A stretch of 64,000 nt of DNA from Planctomycetales bacterium (GCA_026400835.1 JAPLOA010000093.1:1-64000); one strand, 5' to 3'. Shown: positions 32,431-45,250, counted from the first letter of the stretch. Translations and numbers: made by a program. Notes: a model not told the origin generated them from the sequence alone.

Positions 32431-35400
32431 ATGCTCAACGCCATCATCCGATTTGCATTGCACCAACGACTGCTGACGATTGCCGTCGCGATATTCCTCC
32501 TGGGCTACGGATCATGGGCGGCCCTGAAAATGCCGATCGACGTTTTTCCGGATCTCGATCGTCCGCGTGTCGTGGTCATGGCCGAAGCTCCTGGTCTGGC
32601 ACCCGAGGAAGTGGAAACTCGCATCACGTTTCCACTCGAAACCGCATTGAATGGAGCTCAGGGTGTTCAGGCTGTTCGCAGCACATCTGGCATCGGACTT
32701 GCCGTCATCAATGTGGAATTTGGCTTTGGCAGCGATATCTACGTCGACCGCCAGATTGTGAACGAACGACTGGCGGCGGTCAGCGACAGAATGCCGCCGG
32801 GGGTCCGGCCCCAACTGGGGCCTGTTTCCTCCATTATGGGACAAATTCTGGTTCTGGGTATGTGGAGCCGAGACAGCAAGACGGATCCAGTGGAACTACG
32901 AACTCAGGCGGACTGGGTCATCGGTCAACGACTCCTGACCATTCCCGGAGTCGCCCAGGTTTTCACCATGGGAGGCGGCCGCAAGCAGTTTCACGTTCTG
33001 GTGGAACCATCATCTCTGCAACATTACGGCGTTACGCTGGGACAGATCCGCGAAGCGCTGCAACGCAGCAATCAGAATGCTACCGGTGGCTATCTCGATC
33101 AGCAGGGCCCCAATGAACTGCTCGTGCGCGGACTTGGACGAATTCAGACTGTTGAAGATCTTCAAAAAGTGGTCATCACCATTCGTGATGGTCGACCAGT
33201 CGCACTGGCTCAGGTCGCGCGAGTCATCGAGGCTGCTCAATCAAAACGCGGCGACGGCAGTGCTTATCGACGGTTACCCAACAATGCCGACACTGGTGAA
33301 CCGGGCCAGTTCGAAGGTGGCCCGTCTGTGGTAATGACGATCAGCAAACAGCCGGGGGCGGATACTCGGGAAATCACGAAGAACATCATGGCTGCCATTC
33401 AGGAACTGAAAACTTCACTACCCGCAGATTACCAGATTGAACCCATGTATTCGCAGGAATCATTCATTGATCGAGCGATCCACAATGTGATCGAAGCGCT
33501 GCGAGATGGCGGCATTCTGGTGGTCATCATTCTGTTTCTGTTTCTAATGAATTTTCGCACCACTTTTATCTCACTCACGGCAATTCCTCTATCGCTGGTG
33601 ATGACGGTCATCGTATTCAAGATCACAGGGATGTCGATCAACACGATGACGCTGGGCGGCCTTGCCGTTGCCATCGGAGAACTTGTCGACGACGCCATCG
33701 TTGACGTCGAAAACATCTTCCGCCGTCTCCGAGAAAACCGTGAGTCTTTGTCCCCGTTACCACCTCTGCTGGTCGTTTATCGGGCGAGTACCGAAGTCAG
33801 AAATTCAATCGTGTTCAGCACATTGATTGTGTGTCTGGTTTTCATCCCGCTGTTCGCTCTGGAGGGCATGGAAGGACGTCTGTTTACGCCGCTGGGAGTC
33901 GCTTATGTTGTCTCCATCTTTTCATCTCTGATCGTGTCTCTGACCGTTACTCCGATTCTCTCCTACTGGCTGCTGGGACGAACAACTGGTGGTCATGCAG
34001 AGAAAGATGGCCCACTACTCAGACGTCTGAAATGGATCGCCGACAAAGTCATTCGCTTTAGTCTCGCCTTCCCACGGCTCAATCTGGCAGTCGTTGTGAT
34101 TGCAGTTTTAGTGGCCGGATTGTTTGTGGTGAGGCTGGATCGAGACTTCCTGCCAGCATTCAATGAAGGGGCCGTGCAACTGAATGTCCTGCTGCCTCCA
34201 GGAACATCTCTGGCCACGAGCAACCAAATCAATCAGACCGTTGAACAACGACTACAGGCAGTATCGGACGTAGTCTCGATCGTCCGACGAACGGGCCGAG
34301 CTGAACTGGATGAACATGCCGAACCAGTGAGTGCCAGTGAGTACATTCTGGAAATGGATCCACGGTCAACTCGCAATCGCGAAGAGCAATTGGAAGAACT
34401 TCGCGAGGCCATGGCTGACATCCCGGGCATCGTCACGGCCGTTGAACAGCCCATCTCACATCTGATCTCGCACATGCTGTCAGGTGTAAAGGCTCAGATT
34501 GGGATCAAGATCTTTGGAGACGACCTCGAGATCCTGCGGCGTAAAGCGGACGAAGTCAAGAGTGTGATTTCCGCTGTTCCCGGCGTCAAAGACCTGATCG
34601 TTGAACAGCAAACAACGGTGCCTCAATTGCGGATAGAACTGGATCGGGATCGCCTGCTCCAGTATGGATTGAGTGCGGCCGATGTGAATGAGTTTATCGA
34701 GACCGCCATGAACGGGCACAGTATCTCCGAGATACTTCAAGGCCAGCGATCTTTCGATCTCGTCCTGCGACTGGAAGAAGACGCCCGCGAGAACCTCGAC
34801 ACTTTGCGACGCCTCGCGATCGATCTCCCGGAAGGTGGGCAGGTACCATTGGAAGCCGTGGCCCGGATCTATGAATCCGGCGGCCCGAATACGATCAACC
34901 GAGAAAAAGTCCGCCGCAGAATTGTGGTTCAATGCAACGTGACAGATCGAGGTCTCGTTGATGTCGTGCAGGAGATTCAGGCGAAACTTAAAGATCTGCA
35001 ATCATCGCTGCCGCAGAGTTACTACATCGAATTCGCCGGGCAGTTTGAGAGTCAGCAAAAGGCTTCTCGCATGCTTGGACTCCTGTTTCTGGTTGCAATG
35101 CTGGGTGTCTTCCTTTTGCTGTTCACGATGTTTCGATCGGTCAACCTGTCGTTGCAGGTCATGGCGGCTCTTCCGATGGCCTTTATCGGATCCGTCGCAG
35201 CGCTCGTGTTGACTCATCAGACTCTAACCATCGCCGCGATGGTTGGCTTTATCTCGCTGGCGGGAATCGCGTCTCGAAACGGAATTCTGCTTTTGAACCA
35301 CTACCTGCATCTGGTTCGTTACGAAGGCGAACAGTGGACCAAAGAGATGATTGTCCGGGCAGGTTTGGAACGACTGGCCCCGGTCTTGATGACAGCCCTG

Positions 35401-35622
35401 ACGGCGGGGATTGGATTGATTCCGCTGGTCCTTGCTGCAGATCAGCCGGGCAAAGAAATCCTTTATCCCGTGGCCACCGTGATTCTGGGCGGTATCATCA
35501 GTTCCACATTGCTGGACTTCTTCGTGCATCCCGCGCTGTTCTGGCTATTCGGACTAAAGGCCGCCGCGTCAGTCGTCGGGGCAGAGCAGTCAGAAGTTGA
35601 ATTGACCGAGGAGCACCAATGA
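32431..35622 (+). CDS. RND heavy-metal efflux pump (CusA/CzcA-like)
   Basis: 1,063 residues, the size typical of RND pumps. An N-terminal membrane helix (RLLTIAVAIFLLGYGSWAAL) starts it. KMPIDVFPDLDRPRVVVMAE matches the HME-family start of the porter domain. The central TM4 region GGLAVAIGELVDDAIVDVEN carries the acidic proton-relay residues, and a second set of periplasmic loops and helices follows (FISLAGIASRNGILLLNHYL). It uses the proton gradient to expel metal ions. Metal specificity cannot be set from sequence here. It is in an operon-like order with the His-rich protein and adaptor. Confidence 0.92.
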   Translation: MLNAIIRFALHQRLLTIAVAIFLLGYGSWAALKMPIDVFPDLDRPRVVVMAEAPGLAPEEVETRITFPLETALNGAQGVQAVRSTSGIGLAVINVEFGFGSDIYVDRQIVNERLAAVSDRMPPGVRPQLGPVSSIMGQILVLGMWSRDSKTDPVELRTQADWVIGQRLLTIPGVAQVFTMGGGRKQFHVLVEPSSLQHYGVTLGQIREALQRSNQNATGGYLDQQGPNELLVRGLGRIQTVEDLQKVVITIRDGRPVALAQVARVIEAAQSKRGDGSAYRRLPNNADTGEPGQFEGGPSVVMTISKQPGADTREITKNIMAAIQELKTSLPADYQIEPMYSQESFIDRAIHNVIEALRDGGILVVIILFLFLMNFRTTFISLTAIPLSLVMTVIVFKITGMSINTMTLGGLAVAIGELVDDAIVDVENIFRRLRENRESLSPLPPLLVVYRASTEVRNSIVFSTLIVCLVFIPLFALEGMEGRLFTPLGVAYVVSIFSSLIVSLTVTPILSYWLLGRTTGGHAEKDGPLLRRLKWIADKVIRFSLAFPRLNLAVVVIAVLVAGLFVVRLDRDFLPAFNEGAVQLNVLLPPGTSLATSNQINQTVEQRLQAVSDVVSIVRRTGRAELDEHAEPVSASEYILEMDPRSTRNREEQLEELREAMADIPGIVTAVEQPISHLISHMLSGVKAQIGIKIFGDDLEILRRKADEVKSVISAVPGVKDLIVEQQTTVPQLRIELDRDRLLQYGLSAADVNEFIETAMNGHSISEILQGQRSFDLVLRLEEDARENLDTLRRLAIDLPEGGQVPLEAVARIYESGGPNTINREKVRRRIVVQCNVTDRGLVDVVQEIQAKLKDLQSSLPQSYYIEFAGQFESQQKASRMLGLLFLVAMLGVFLLLFTMFRSVNLSLQVMAALPMAFIGSVAALVLTHQTLTIAAMVGFISLAGIASRNGILLLNHYLHLVRYEGEQWTKEMIVRAGLERLAPVLMTALTAGIGLIPLVLAADQPGKEILYPVATVILGGIISSTLLDFFVHPALFWLFGLKAAASVVGAEQSEVELTEEHQ

Positions 35623-35902
35623 GAGGTTTCCAATGACGCCGATCGAACAGTAATGAGCTTGTCAAGGAAATTACTCGTTTACGAACGACCATGCGGGAAG
35701 TGCTGGCCTCGGATCTGGAAATCAATCGTTCTCGATAGTGTCGGCTTTCGCTCTGCGAAAGCACGTGCTTTTGCAGAGCAATGGTCGACACTAAAATTAT
35801 GCGTGGCCGCCCTTGGCATTACTTCGTTTGAGATCAGACAGGCAACGTCGACTGAAGTCGACGCTACGAACCCCTGAAACACAACCGATCTGAACGAATC
35901 CG
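35623..35902. other. Intergenic region with palindromic repeats
   Basis: Between the pump gene and lspA (convergent). It contains the inverted repeat 35737-35792 and a short palindrome CGTCGACTGAAGTCGACG near 35850. No gene was seen. Confidence 0.6.
35737..35792. repeat. Imperfect inverted repeat with AGTGTCG...CGACACT ends
   Basis: The 27-bp arms at 35737-35763 and 35766-35792 match in about 21 positions around the CG centre of GCACGTGC. It may act as a bidirectional transcription barrier between the convergent genes. Confidence 0.7.
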
Positions 35903-36460
35903 CTACGCCGAAGCTGCTGATTCATTCGGGACAGAATCTTCTTCCTGCTTGACCGACTGAATCATCAACATGATCGCGCCGGCGACAAGAAATGAGTCTG
36001 CAATGTTGAAGATGGGATAGTCATACGTCCCAAAGCGGAATCGCAGAAAGTCCCTTACGGCCAGTGCGGGTTCAGGATCGTTCGGAAAATGTTCGCCGTG
36101 CAGGCCCAGCCGGTCGTAACAGTTTCCAAGTGCTCCGCCGGAAACCATCGCGAGAGCAACCGTTAACCAAAGACTGGCCGCAGCACCTCGAAAGAACAGC
36201 CAGTAAACAATCCCTGCGACGGCTACGATACTCAACAGGGCAAACCCCGAAGCAAAACCTTGCCCCATGCCCCACAACGCACCAGCATTGAGGCTGGTGT
36301 GAAGCTCAAACTTCAGCCAGCCATCGATCAGCCAGCCTGTTCCCTGAAAGACTCCGCCCAGTCGGCCGAATATAACCGACTTGCTGATCAAATCCGTTAC
36401 CAATGCCACGGTTGTCAGGACGACATAAGCAGCAATCCGAGTCCGTGGATAAGCAGTCAT
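35903..36460 (-). CDS. lspA: Lipoprotein signal peptidase (signal peptidase II)
   Basis: 185 residues with four predicted membrane helices. The two catalytic aspartates are Asp116 (GGALGNCYDRLG) and Asp155 (FNIADSFLVAG). The SLNAGALWG segment corresponds to the conserved N-x-G-A motif. The enzyme cleaves the signal peptide of diacylglyceryl-modified prolipoproteins, such as those predicted in this window. A loop around HFPNDPEPALAVRDFLRFRF is longer than in E. coli. Its ATG overlaps the stop of the upstream regulator gene by one base (TGATG), so the two are translationally coupled. Confidence 0.95.
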   Translation of the reverse strand: MTAYPRTRIAAYVVLTTVALVTDLISKSVIFGRLGGVFQGTGWLIDGWLKFELHTSLNAGALWGMGQGFASGFALLSIVAVAGIVYWLFFRGAAASLWLTVALAMVSGGALGNCYDRLGLHGEHFPNDPEPALAVRDFLRFRFGTYDYPIFNIADSFLVAGAIMLMIQSVKQEEDSVPNESAASA

Positions 36461-36849
36461 CAGCGACCTTTTTCCTTGATCCTTTCACACTCAATACAGT
36501 TGCGAGCATGAGGAATCGCTTGCAGGCGAGCCTTGGGGATACGTGCCTTTGCTTCCGGTTTACCCTGCTCGATGCAGGCTTCGCAAAGTCCGTAAGTACC
36601 ATTATCAAACTTTTTCAAAGCGTGCGAGATCTCTTCCAGAACGCCCTGATCACTTTCCACAAGCTGCAGAGAAAACTCCAGATCCCAGGCGTCGGAGCCC
36701 ATTTCTGCCATGTGATTGGACGATCGGGACTCATTTCCCGCCTCGGAACCGGAAAACGCCTCTTCCTGAAGCTGCTCGACGTCTCCCCGCAGACGTGCCT
36801 GCAGAAGTTTGAGCATCTTCCGAAATTCAATCAGTTCTTCCGGCTTCAT
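36460..36849 (-). CDS. DksA/TraR-family zinc-finger regulator
   Basis: 129 residues from ATG 36849 (KPEELIEFRKMLKLLQARLR); a longer upstream frame is not supported by the family alignment. A coiled-coil half is followed by a four-cysteine zinc finger: CEAC near residue 88 and CIEC near residue 120. DksA-type proteins bind the RNA polymerase secondary channel and modulate transcription. The coil-tip acidic pair of true DksA is not clearly present, so TraR/DksA-like is the safe name. Pairing with lspA by overlapping stop/start codons is common in planctomycetes. Confidence 0.88.
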   Translation of the reverse strand: MKPEELIEFRKMLKLLQARLRGDVEQLQEEAFSGSEAGNESRSSNHMAEMGSDAWDLEFSLQLVESDQGVLEEISHALKKFDNGTYGLCEACIEQGKPEAKARIPKARLQAIPHARNCIECERIKEKGR

Positions 36850-37120
36850 TTTAGCAGAGCCCCGCGAGGAAAGTGTTGATGCGGCAGGGACATCGGACGA
36901 CGTCCCTATGAGGGGCCGGATTATTGAGAAGCCCGTTTTCCCGGTCAAGGAACCCGCGACAGACGATCGCGAAACTCGCTCAACAATTCACGTCCTCACA
37001 GTATAAACGCACTTTTCCCGCGCAAAAAACCGATGAAACACTGGAACGGTATCTTTCCCTGGCCTGTCTCCAGCTATGCAGCGAAACCGCTGTGAGGTCA
37101 CGTTAGTGGATGAAAATCCG

Positions 37121-40375
<3,255 letters not shown>

Positions 40376-40431
40376 GTTTAATTGCTCAATGGCAGACGCA
40401 GATTTCATCTCAGTCAACCTCTCACCACGAC

Positions 40432-41898
40432 TTACGCGAACAGTTCCTTCACGGCCTGGCCCTTGCCATCCTGAGTCACGTAGAATGGGCGACCTTCGAT
40501 ATCAAATCCAGCCTGAGGACTGATGCCCATCGCGGTCATGATCGTTGCGTGAAGGTCGGCAATGGAGACAGGATTCTCAACGGCAATCAGAGGTCTCTGA
40601 TCGGCAGTCCTGCCATAGACGAAACCGCGCTTCATCCCGCCGCCAAACATGACAACGTTGGTCCCGCCGGTAAAATGACGATGCAGTCCATAGTGCTTCA
40701 TTTCGGATACGGCTTCAACTCGTTCCGTCGCCTGGTCGGCCGCATTAGAGCCAGGAACCCCTTCGATCAGAGCGTCCCGACTGAACTCCGAAGCAATAAC
40801 CACCAGAGTTCGATCCAGAAGACCACGGAGTTCCAGATCTCTGATCAACTGCGCGATGGGCTGATCCATTTCTGAATGCATGCGTGCCAAAGTTTCATGC
40901 CCATTCGCATGAGTATCCCAGTGCAGAAACGGAACATACTCTGTTGTAACTTCAACAAACCGAGTCCCGGCTTCGACCAATCGACGAGCCAACAGGCAAC
41001 CACGCCCGAAGCGACTGTTGTCATAAAGCTTGCGGCTTTCTTCGGGTTCGAGGCTGATGTCAAAGGCTTCGCGATCTTTTGAACTCAGCAATCGATAAGC
41101 GTTGTCGAGAGACCTCAGCATCGACTCCTGCTGATAGTCGCTCATGAATTCGCGTTGAGGACTCTGATCCACGAGACGGCGGAACAATTTGTTCCGACTG
41201 GAAAATCGATCGCTGGTCATCGCACCCGGCGGACGAACAGATTGAGCTGCGTCTTCTGGAAACGGAAGATTCATCGGACCAAATTCTGATCCAAAGAATC
41301 CGGCCGTCGTGAATGCCTTCAACTCTTCGCTTTCCCCGACTCCTTCCAGTCGCTGTCCCACATTGACGAACGCCGGCATGACAGGATTCACGGAGCCCAA
41401 AATGCGAGCCATCCAGGAACCAATATGAGGACAGGCTACGGTCTGCGGGGGCACATAACCGGTGTGCCAATGATACTGGTGCCGAGAATGCAGGATGCTT
41501 CCCAGATCCGGCTGAACCGCAGAGCGAATCAGCGTGGCACGATCCATTACAGAGGCGATCTGCTCCAGCCCTTCGCAAATCTTAAGACCACTCACCGCAG
41601 TGTCGATCGCGGGAAAAGTGCTCAGCATATCTTTGACGGGCAGCCCCACTCGAAACGGCTCATAGTGTTTCGGATCGAACGTATCCGGAGCGGCCATACC
41701 GCCACCCATCCAGATCAGGATGCAAGCGTCGGCCGTTGGCCTCGGGTGGACGGCATTGAGATTCACCTCTCCACGAAGCTGGCGAGGAGCGGACGCCGCC
41801 AAAGCGGCCGTCGATGCAGCCGCCATGGTCCGCAAAAAATCACGTCGCAGAACACTTTCGGGAACACTTGAGTCATTCAGGAACTGCACGTTGAACAC
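40432..41898 (-). CDS. DUF1501 protein, Tat-exported partner of the PSCyt/DUF1553 protein
   Basis: 488 residues, GTG start; a second GTG at 41889 is possible. The twin-arginine signal is LRRDFLRTMAAASTAALAAS. DUF1501 motifs are ILIWMGGGMAAPDTFDPKHY, FVEVTTEYVPFLHWDTHANG, GLLDRTLVVIASEFSRDALI and GGTNVVMFGGGMKRGFVYG. The gene precedes the PSCyt/DUF1553 gene with a 56-bp gap on the same strand, the usual two-gene operon. The enzyme fold is sulfatase/phosphatase-like, but the catalytic formylglycine cysteine motif of true sulfatases is not present. Confidence 0.88.
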   Translation of the reverse strand: MFNVQFLNDSSVPESVLRRDFLRTMAAASTAALAASAPRQLRGEVNLNAVHPRPTADACILIWMGGGMAAPDTFDPKHYEPFRVGLPVKDMLSTFPAIDTAVSGLKICEGLEQIASVMDRATLIRSAVQPDLGSILHSRHQYHWHTGYVPPQTVACPHIGSWMARILGSVNPVMPAFVNVGQRLEGVGESEELKAFTTAGFFGSEFGPMNLPFPEDAAQSVRPPGAMTSDRFSSRNKLFRRLVDQSPQREFMSDYQQESMLRSLDNAYRLLSSKDREAFDISLEPEESRKLYDNSRFGRGCLLARRLVEAGTRFVEVTTEYVPFLHWDTHANGHETLARMHSEMDQPIAQLIRDLELRGLLDRTLVVIASEFSRDALIEGVPGSNAADQATERVEAVSEMKHYGLHRHFTGGTNVVMFGGGMKRGFVYGRTADQRPLIAVENPVSIADLHATIMTAMGISPQAGFDIEGRPFYVTQDGKGQAVKELFA

Positions 41899-42254
41899 TC
41901 CGCTTAATGACGGATCCGGAACAGCACATCTGAAACACAGCCGAAATCGCTTTTCAGAGATGGATCACTATAGCCGCATCGCTGCGGCAGGTCACATCTG
42001 GCAAACAGGCTTTTCAGATCGTCAACGCGATTTGATGGCTCACGTCCAAACTTACACATTCACGGCCCAGAGTCCTGAAAACGCAGCCGACCACTCGTAA
42101 ATTTGTAAAAACTGCAATGCCCCGTCGTTGTAAGAATTGCAATTCCATCCCTCAACGGTGTTGCGGAAACGCTGCGAAGCAACTCAACAACAAATCAGCA
42201 GACAATCATAAACATTTACTGCGATTACACTTAAATCAATTCGCGACTCAAATC
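41899..42254. other. Intergenic DNA upstream of the hairpin-rich RNA region
   Basis: Divergent from the DUF1501 gene. No coding frame was recognised. The promoter for the proposed RNA (42255-42500) should lie here, but no convincing -35/-10 pair could be fixed by eye. Confidence 0.4.
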
Positions 42255-42500
42255 CACATCGTTGCTCGGGTATTGTGAGAGGTCTTTGGCACGGACCGTG
42301 CTATCTATTTCTTTCGAGAGAGACTTGGGCTCGGAGTGAGATCCTTGAGCCCAAAACGTAGCCTTGAGAAAGCTGCGTATTTCTGAGAGAGACGGTGGCT
42401 CGCCTGAGAAACGAGCCCACAAATTTGAGCGAGTGCCTGAGAAACCTCGCTCCCTGAAAAAGGCCATCGGAATCAGAATGATCCGATCGGCCTTTTTTCT
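42255..42500 (+). ncRNA. Putative structured RNA: serial hairpins with CYTGAGAAA loops and a terminator
   Basis: Four good hairpins follow each other. TTGGGCTC/GAGCCCAA (42325-42332, 42347-42354) has an inner GGA/TCC pair and loop GTGAGA. ACGTAGC/GCTGCGT (42356-42362, 42372-42378) has loop CTTGAGAAA. GGCTCG/CGAGCC (42397-42402, 42412-42417) has loop CCTGAGAAA. GAGCGAG/CTCGCTC (42427-42433, 42446-42452) has a loop containing CCTGAGAAA. The blocks TTCGAGAGAGAC (42313-42324) and TTCTGAGAGAGAC (42381-42393) precede hairpins 1 and 3, so the RNA looks like two modules. An intrinsic terminator follows at once. The 5' end is not known. No protein frame explains the pattern. Confidence 0.6.
42457..42498 (+). 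terminator. Intrinsic terminator of the hairpin-rich RNA
   Basis: GGCCATCGGA (42462-42471) pairs with TCCGATCGGCC (42482-42492) with one bulged C. It is preceded by five A and followed by six T and a T-rich tail (TTTTTTCTTTTTCC). Confidence 0.9.
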
Positions 42501-42601
42501 TTTTCCGCCCTCATTAAAACTACGGCGACACTCGGGCTGATGATCTAATCATCCTCAGAAAACACGGTATCATTTTGCAGTGGTTTGTGTTCTCTCGTCA
42601 G

Positions 42602-42669
42602 AACCCGAAACGTGAGTGAGGAATTGACCTTTCGCACTACGGCCGCGAAAAACCTCGCTGACGCGTTTT
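42602..42669. repeat. Inverted repeat, GTCAGCGAGG family, copy 4
   Basis: AACCCGAAACGTGAGTGAGG on the left faces CCTCGCTGACGCGTTTT on the right; the arms are imperfect. Confidence 0.65.
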
Positions 42670-42730
42670 GAAGTTGCGAATTTGGCGACACGAACGGATC
42701 GAAACATGCGAAGACACAGGTCGCAATCAC

Positions 42731-42810
42731 AACTCGAAGCGTGAGCGAGGGATTCTGGGGGAAGCACTGTTCGGACGTGAAATCGCAATCCCTCTCTGAC
42801 GTTTCGGGTT
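42731..42810. repeat. Inverted repeat, GTCAGCGAGG family, copy 5
   Basis: AACTCGAAGCGTGAGCGAGG on the left faces CCCTCTCTGACGTTTCGGGT on the right. Confidence 0.75.
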
Positions 42811-42897
42811 GGGATAGTCGCAAACTCGCAGCTTCAAGCCTGACGCATCGAGTTGTTTCGGTCACCCAAACAACAACCCTGGAAATCAGCAAGCCGC

Positions 42898-43794
42898 ATG
42901 AACACATCTTCGCCATCAAATCAATCTCGCCGCGAGTTTGTGTCAAACGGCGCTCTCGTCCTTGCGGCAGCCGCCGGATTAGGCTTACAGAAATCAATCA
43001 CCGCGGCAAATGCATCGCCATCGATTTCACTGCGAATCGGACTCATCACAGATTTGCATCACGCTGACAAACCAGCAGCTGGCAGTCGCTTCTATCGTGA
43101 GACGATTGGCAAGCTGAATTCGGCCGACGAAGAGTACCAGAAGACCGGGCTCGACTTTGTCGTGGAACTGGGGGATCTGATCGACGCTGCAGACAGTGTC
43201 GAAACAGAACTCAGCTATCTCCGCACGATCAATCTTGAGTTCTCAAAACTCTCAACCGATCGACATTATGTTCTGGGCAATCATTGCGTCGATACATTGA
43301 CAAAGACCGAGTTCCTGCAGGAAGTCGGACAAAAAGCATCCTATTACTCTTTTGATCGAGTCGGTTTTCATTTCATCGTGCTGGACGCATGCTTTCGCAA
43401 TGACGGTGTGCCTTACGGCCGAAAAAATTCAAAATGGAACGATGCCAACATTCCGCCGGCTGAGCTGGAATGGCTGCGTGAAGACCTGCGGTCCACAAAG
43501 CTCCCGACAATCGTGTTCGTTCATCAACGACTCGACGTAACGACCGATCACGGTGTCACAAACTGTGTTGATGTCCGAGACGTTTTGAAGAATTCAGGCC
43601 AAGTACTTGCCGTCTTTCAGGGGCACAGCCATCAGAATGATCTGAACGACATCGATGGCATTTATTACTGCACTTTGGTCGCAATGGTCGAAGGCAGCGG
43701 GCTCGAAAACAGCGGAGCCTCTCTGCTTGAACTACACGACGACGGCACAATTCACGTGACCGGCTTCAGGAAGCAGAAGTCATACGACTGGTGA
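42898..43794 (+). CDS. Tat-exported calcineurin-type metallophosphatase
   Basis: 298 residues from ATG 42898, giving the twin-arginine signal SRREFVSNGALVLAAAAGLG. The metallophosphatase metal-binding blocks are in order: GLITDLHHAD (Asp-x-His), VVELGDLIDAAD (Gly-Asp), YVLGNHCVD (Gly-Asn-His), FVHQRLD (His) and FQGHSHQND (Gly-His-x-His). It should hydrolyse phosphomonoesters or diesters with two metal ions in the periplasm. The 3' end overlaps the convergent ceramidase-like gene by 29 bp. Confidence 0.92.
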   Translation: MNTSSPSNQSRREFVSNGALVLAAAAGLGLQKSITAANASPSISLRIGLITDLHHADKPAAGSRFYRETIGKLNSADEEYQKTGLDFVVELGDLIDAADSVETELSYLRTINLEFSKLSTDRHYVLGNHCVDTLTKTEFLQEVGQKASYYSFDRVGFHFIVLDACFRNDGVPYGRKNSKWNDANIPPAELEWLREDLRSTKLPTIVFVHQRLDVTTDHGVTNCVDVRDVLKNSGQVLAVFQGHSHQNDLNDIDGIYYCTLVAMVEGSGLENSGASLLELHDDGTIHVTGFRKQKSYDW

Positions 43795-45241
43795 TTACTC
43801 GCGAGACGTCTTCAATCAACAGTTCAAGGCTGCCGGGTGAAGTCGCGGCAATGACTTCCTGATAAATGCCATACCCATACGAAGCCGCCGGCGGAATATA
43901 ACCAGGCTGCCAGTCTCCCGTCAGCGTAGCAACCAGCACAGGCCTTGGGGCAAAACGTTCTCGCAGCACAAGCTGAAACACCTGATAAAGCTCGCCGGGA
44001 ACAAGCACCCAGATCGCATCGCCGACAAATGCCAGTGTCACCGGCAACGGACATGATTTCCCCGGCGCGAGTGCATTCAATCGTGCCAATTGGCGAGTCA
44101 TCTGTTCCCCGTTGGCACGACATTCACGGATGCGGTCAACATTGCCAGCAGCCTTGGCGGCTTCTTCCTCCGCGAACCAATGTTCCCTTTTCGCGGTCGT
44201 CTCAGTAATGGTCGGAAGATCATGTCGATACGGCAATTCAGCCGTGATCGTTGACCATAACCATTGTTGATGGCTCTGCTTCTCATCAGCAGAGCAGGGC
44301 ACATGCTTCCAGGTTCCAATCCACGTCCCGGACAGTGTCGGTCCCGAGTAGACATACTCCGTGCCTGCCGGAGCAAGCTGCTCCAGCGCGGCGAGCACTG
44401 AGTATCCAAGGATGCGACCATTGCGATCAGCAACCGTCGTTTCACCGACAAATCCTTCACGAGGCCCCAGATCGCCCGAAGCTCCCTGCATAAAGAAACA
44501 GAGTCCTCCGACTTGTTGCTCAACAGTTTCGCGCATGGCTCCGATCCAGTCCGGACTGAGCAGCGTGTTGTCCCAGGCCAGAGTGGTTGGATGGCAGGCA
44601 TAGTTAACAATCGTCCCGATCATTTGACCGCTCTCAGTCGCGATGCGTCCTACGATCACCGTGTCATCGGCTGATCCCGCTGGATTGAATCCGCAGACTG
44701 CATGACCTCGTTCCGAATCATAGAAGTCGCGATGAGCAGCCAGCGAACATCGGCCTGTTCCATAAACAATCGTGGCTGGCTGCAACTTCGGCTGGGCCTC
44801 AGCAGCAAGGCTCGCAAGCTTGTCACACAGGCTATCGAGATAAGGACCGATCAAGTCGCCGCCGGGGAACTCACTACGCTTGCGAGACATCCAGCCGGAA
44901 CCATGCGTATGCGTGACCATCACATGAATGTGCTCTGCAGCAACTGATGTCACCGCAGCCACAGCATCTCGGATGCCCTCCAGTTCCGGAGTATCGAGAA
45001 TGCAATGATCCATGGAAATCAAAATCTGATCGTCAGATTCGGATTCATCTCTCGAAGCCAGCCTCAGCAAAGTTGCTGTCAGCGGACGGTGAATGCCTGT
45101 CGCTTTGTCATGCAACGCTGCTCCCCACATCCGATGATAGATCCCAACCGGCGGAGTAATATCGCAGCGAGCGATAGCCGCTCGAACCAGCGCCTGAGGA
45201 GTGGAAACACGGGTCACAGATTTCTGACTCGAAAACGTCAT
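43766..45241 (-). CDS. Neutral/alkaline ceramidase-like hydrolase without signal peptide
   Basis: 491 residues, the second member of the PF04734-like family in this window. The start AAIARCDITPPVGIYHRMWG, then HVMVTHTHGSGWM (His-x-His), VNYACHPTTLAWDNTLLSPD and FFMQGASGDLGPREGFVGE match the family's zinc-site and glycine-rich blocks. GELYQVFQLVLRERF is near the end. No signal peptide is evident, unlike the 5314-6735 homologue, so it may act in the cytoplasm on an imported substrate. That fits the MFS transporter encoded 9 bp upstream on the same strand. Confidence 0.82.
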   Translation of the reverse strand: MTFSSQKSVTRVSTPQALVRAAIARCDITPPVGIYHRMWGAALHDKATGIHRPLTATLLRLASRDESESDDQILISMDHCILDTPELEGIRDAVAAVTSVAAEHIHVMVTHTHGSGWMSRKRSEFPGGDLIGPYLDSLCDKLASLAAEAQPKLQPATIVYGTGRCSLAAHRDFYDSERGHAVCGFNPAGSADDTVIVGRIATESGQMIGTIVNYACHPTTLAWDNTLLSPDWIGAMRETVEQQVGGLCFFMQGASGDLGPREGFVGETTVADRNGRILGYSVLAALEQLAPAGTEYVYSGPTLSGTWIGTWKHVPCSADEKQSHQQWLWSTITAELPYRHDLPTITETTAKREHWFAEEEAAKAAGNVDRIRECRANGEQMTRQLARLNALAPGKSCPLPVTLAFVGDAIWVLVPGELYQVFQLVLRERFAPRPVLVATLTGDWQPGYIPPAASYGYGIYQEVIAATSPGSLELLIEDVSRVITSRMTSAS

Positions 45242-45250
45242 GACTTGAGC

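Larger units (their letters stand above)
42506..42897. other. Intergenic region with two inverted repeats
   Basis: It holds copies of the AACCCGAAACGTGAGTGAGG family at 42602-42669 and 42731-42810. The promoter of the metallophosphatase gene should lie after them. No coding gene was seen. Confidence 0.6.

Noticed and set aside
35653-35877. Small + strand gene after the RND pump
   Set aside because: The frame is built from palindromic repeats and lacks a ribosome site.
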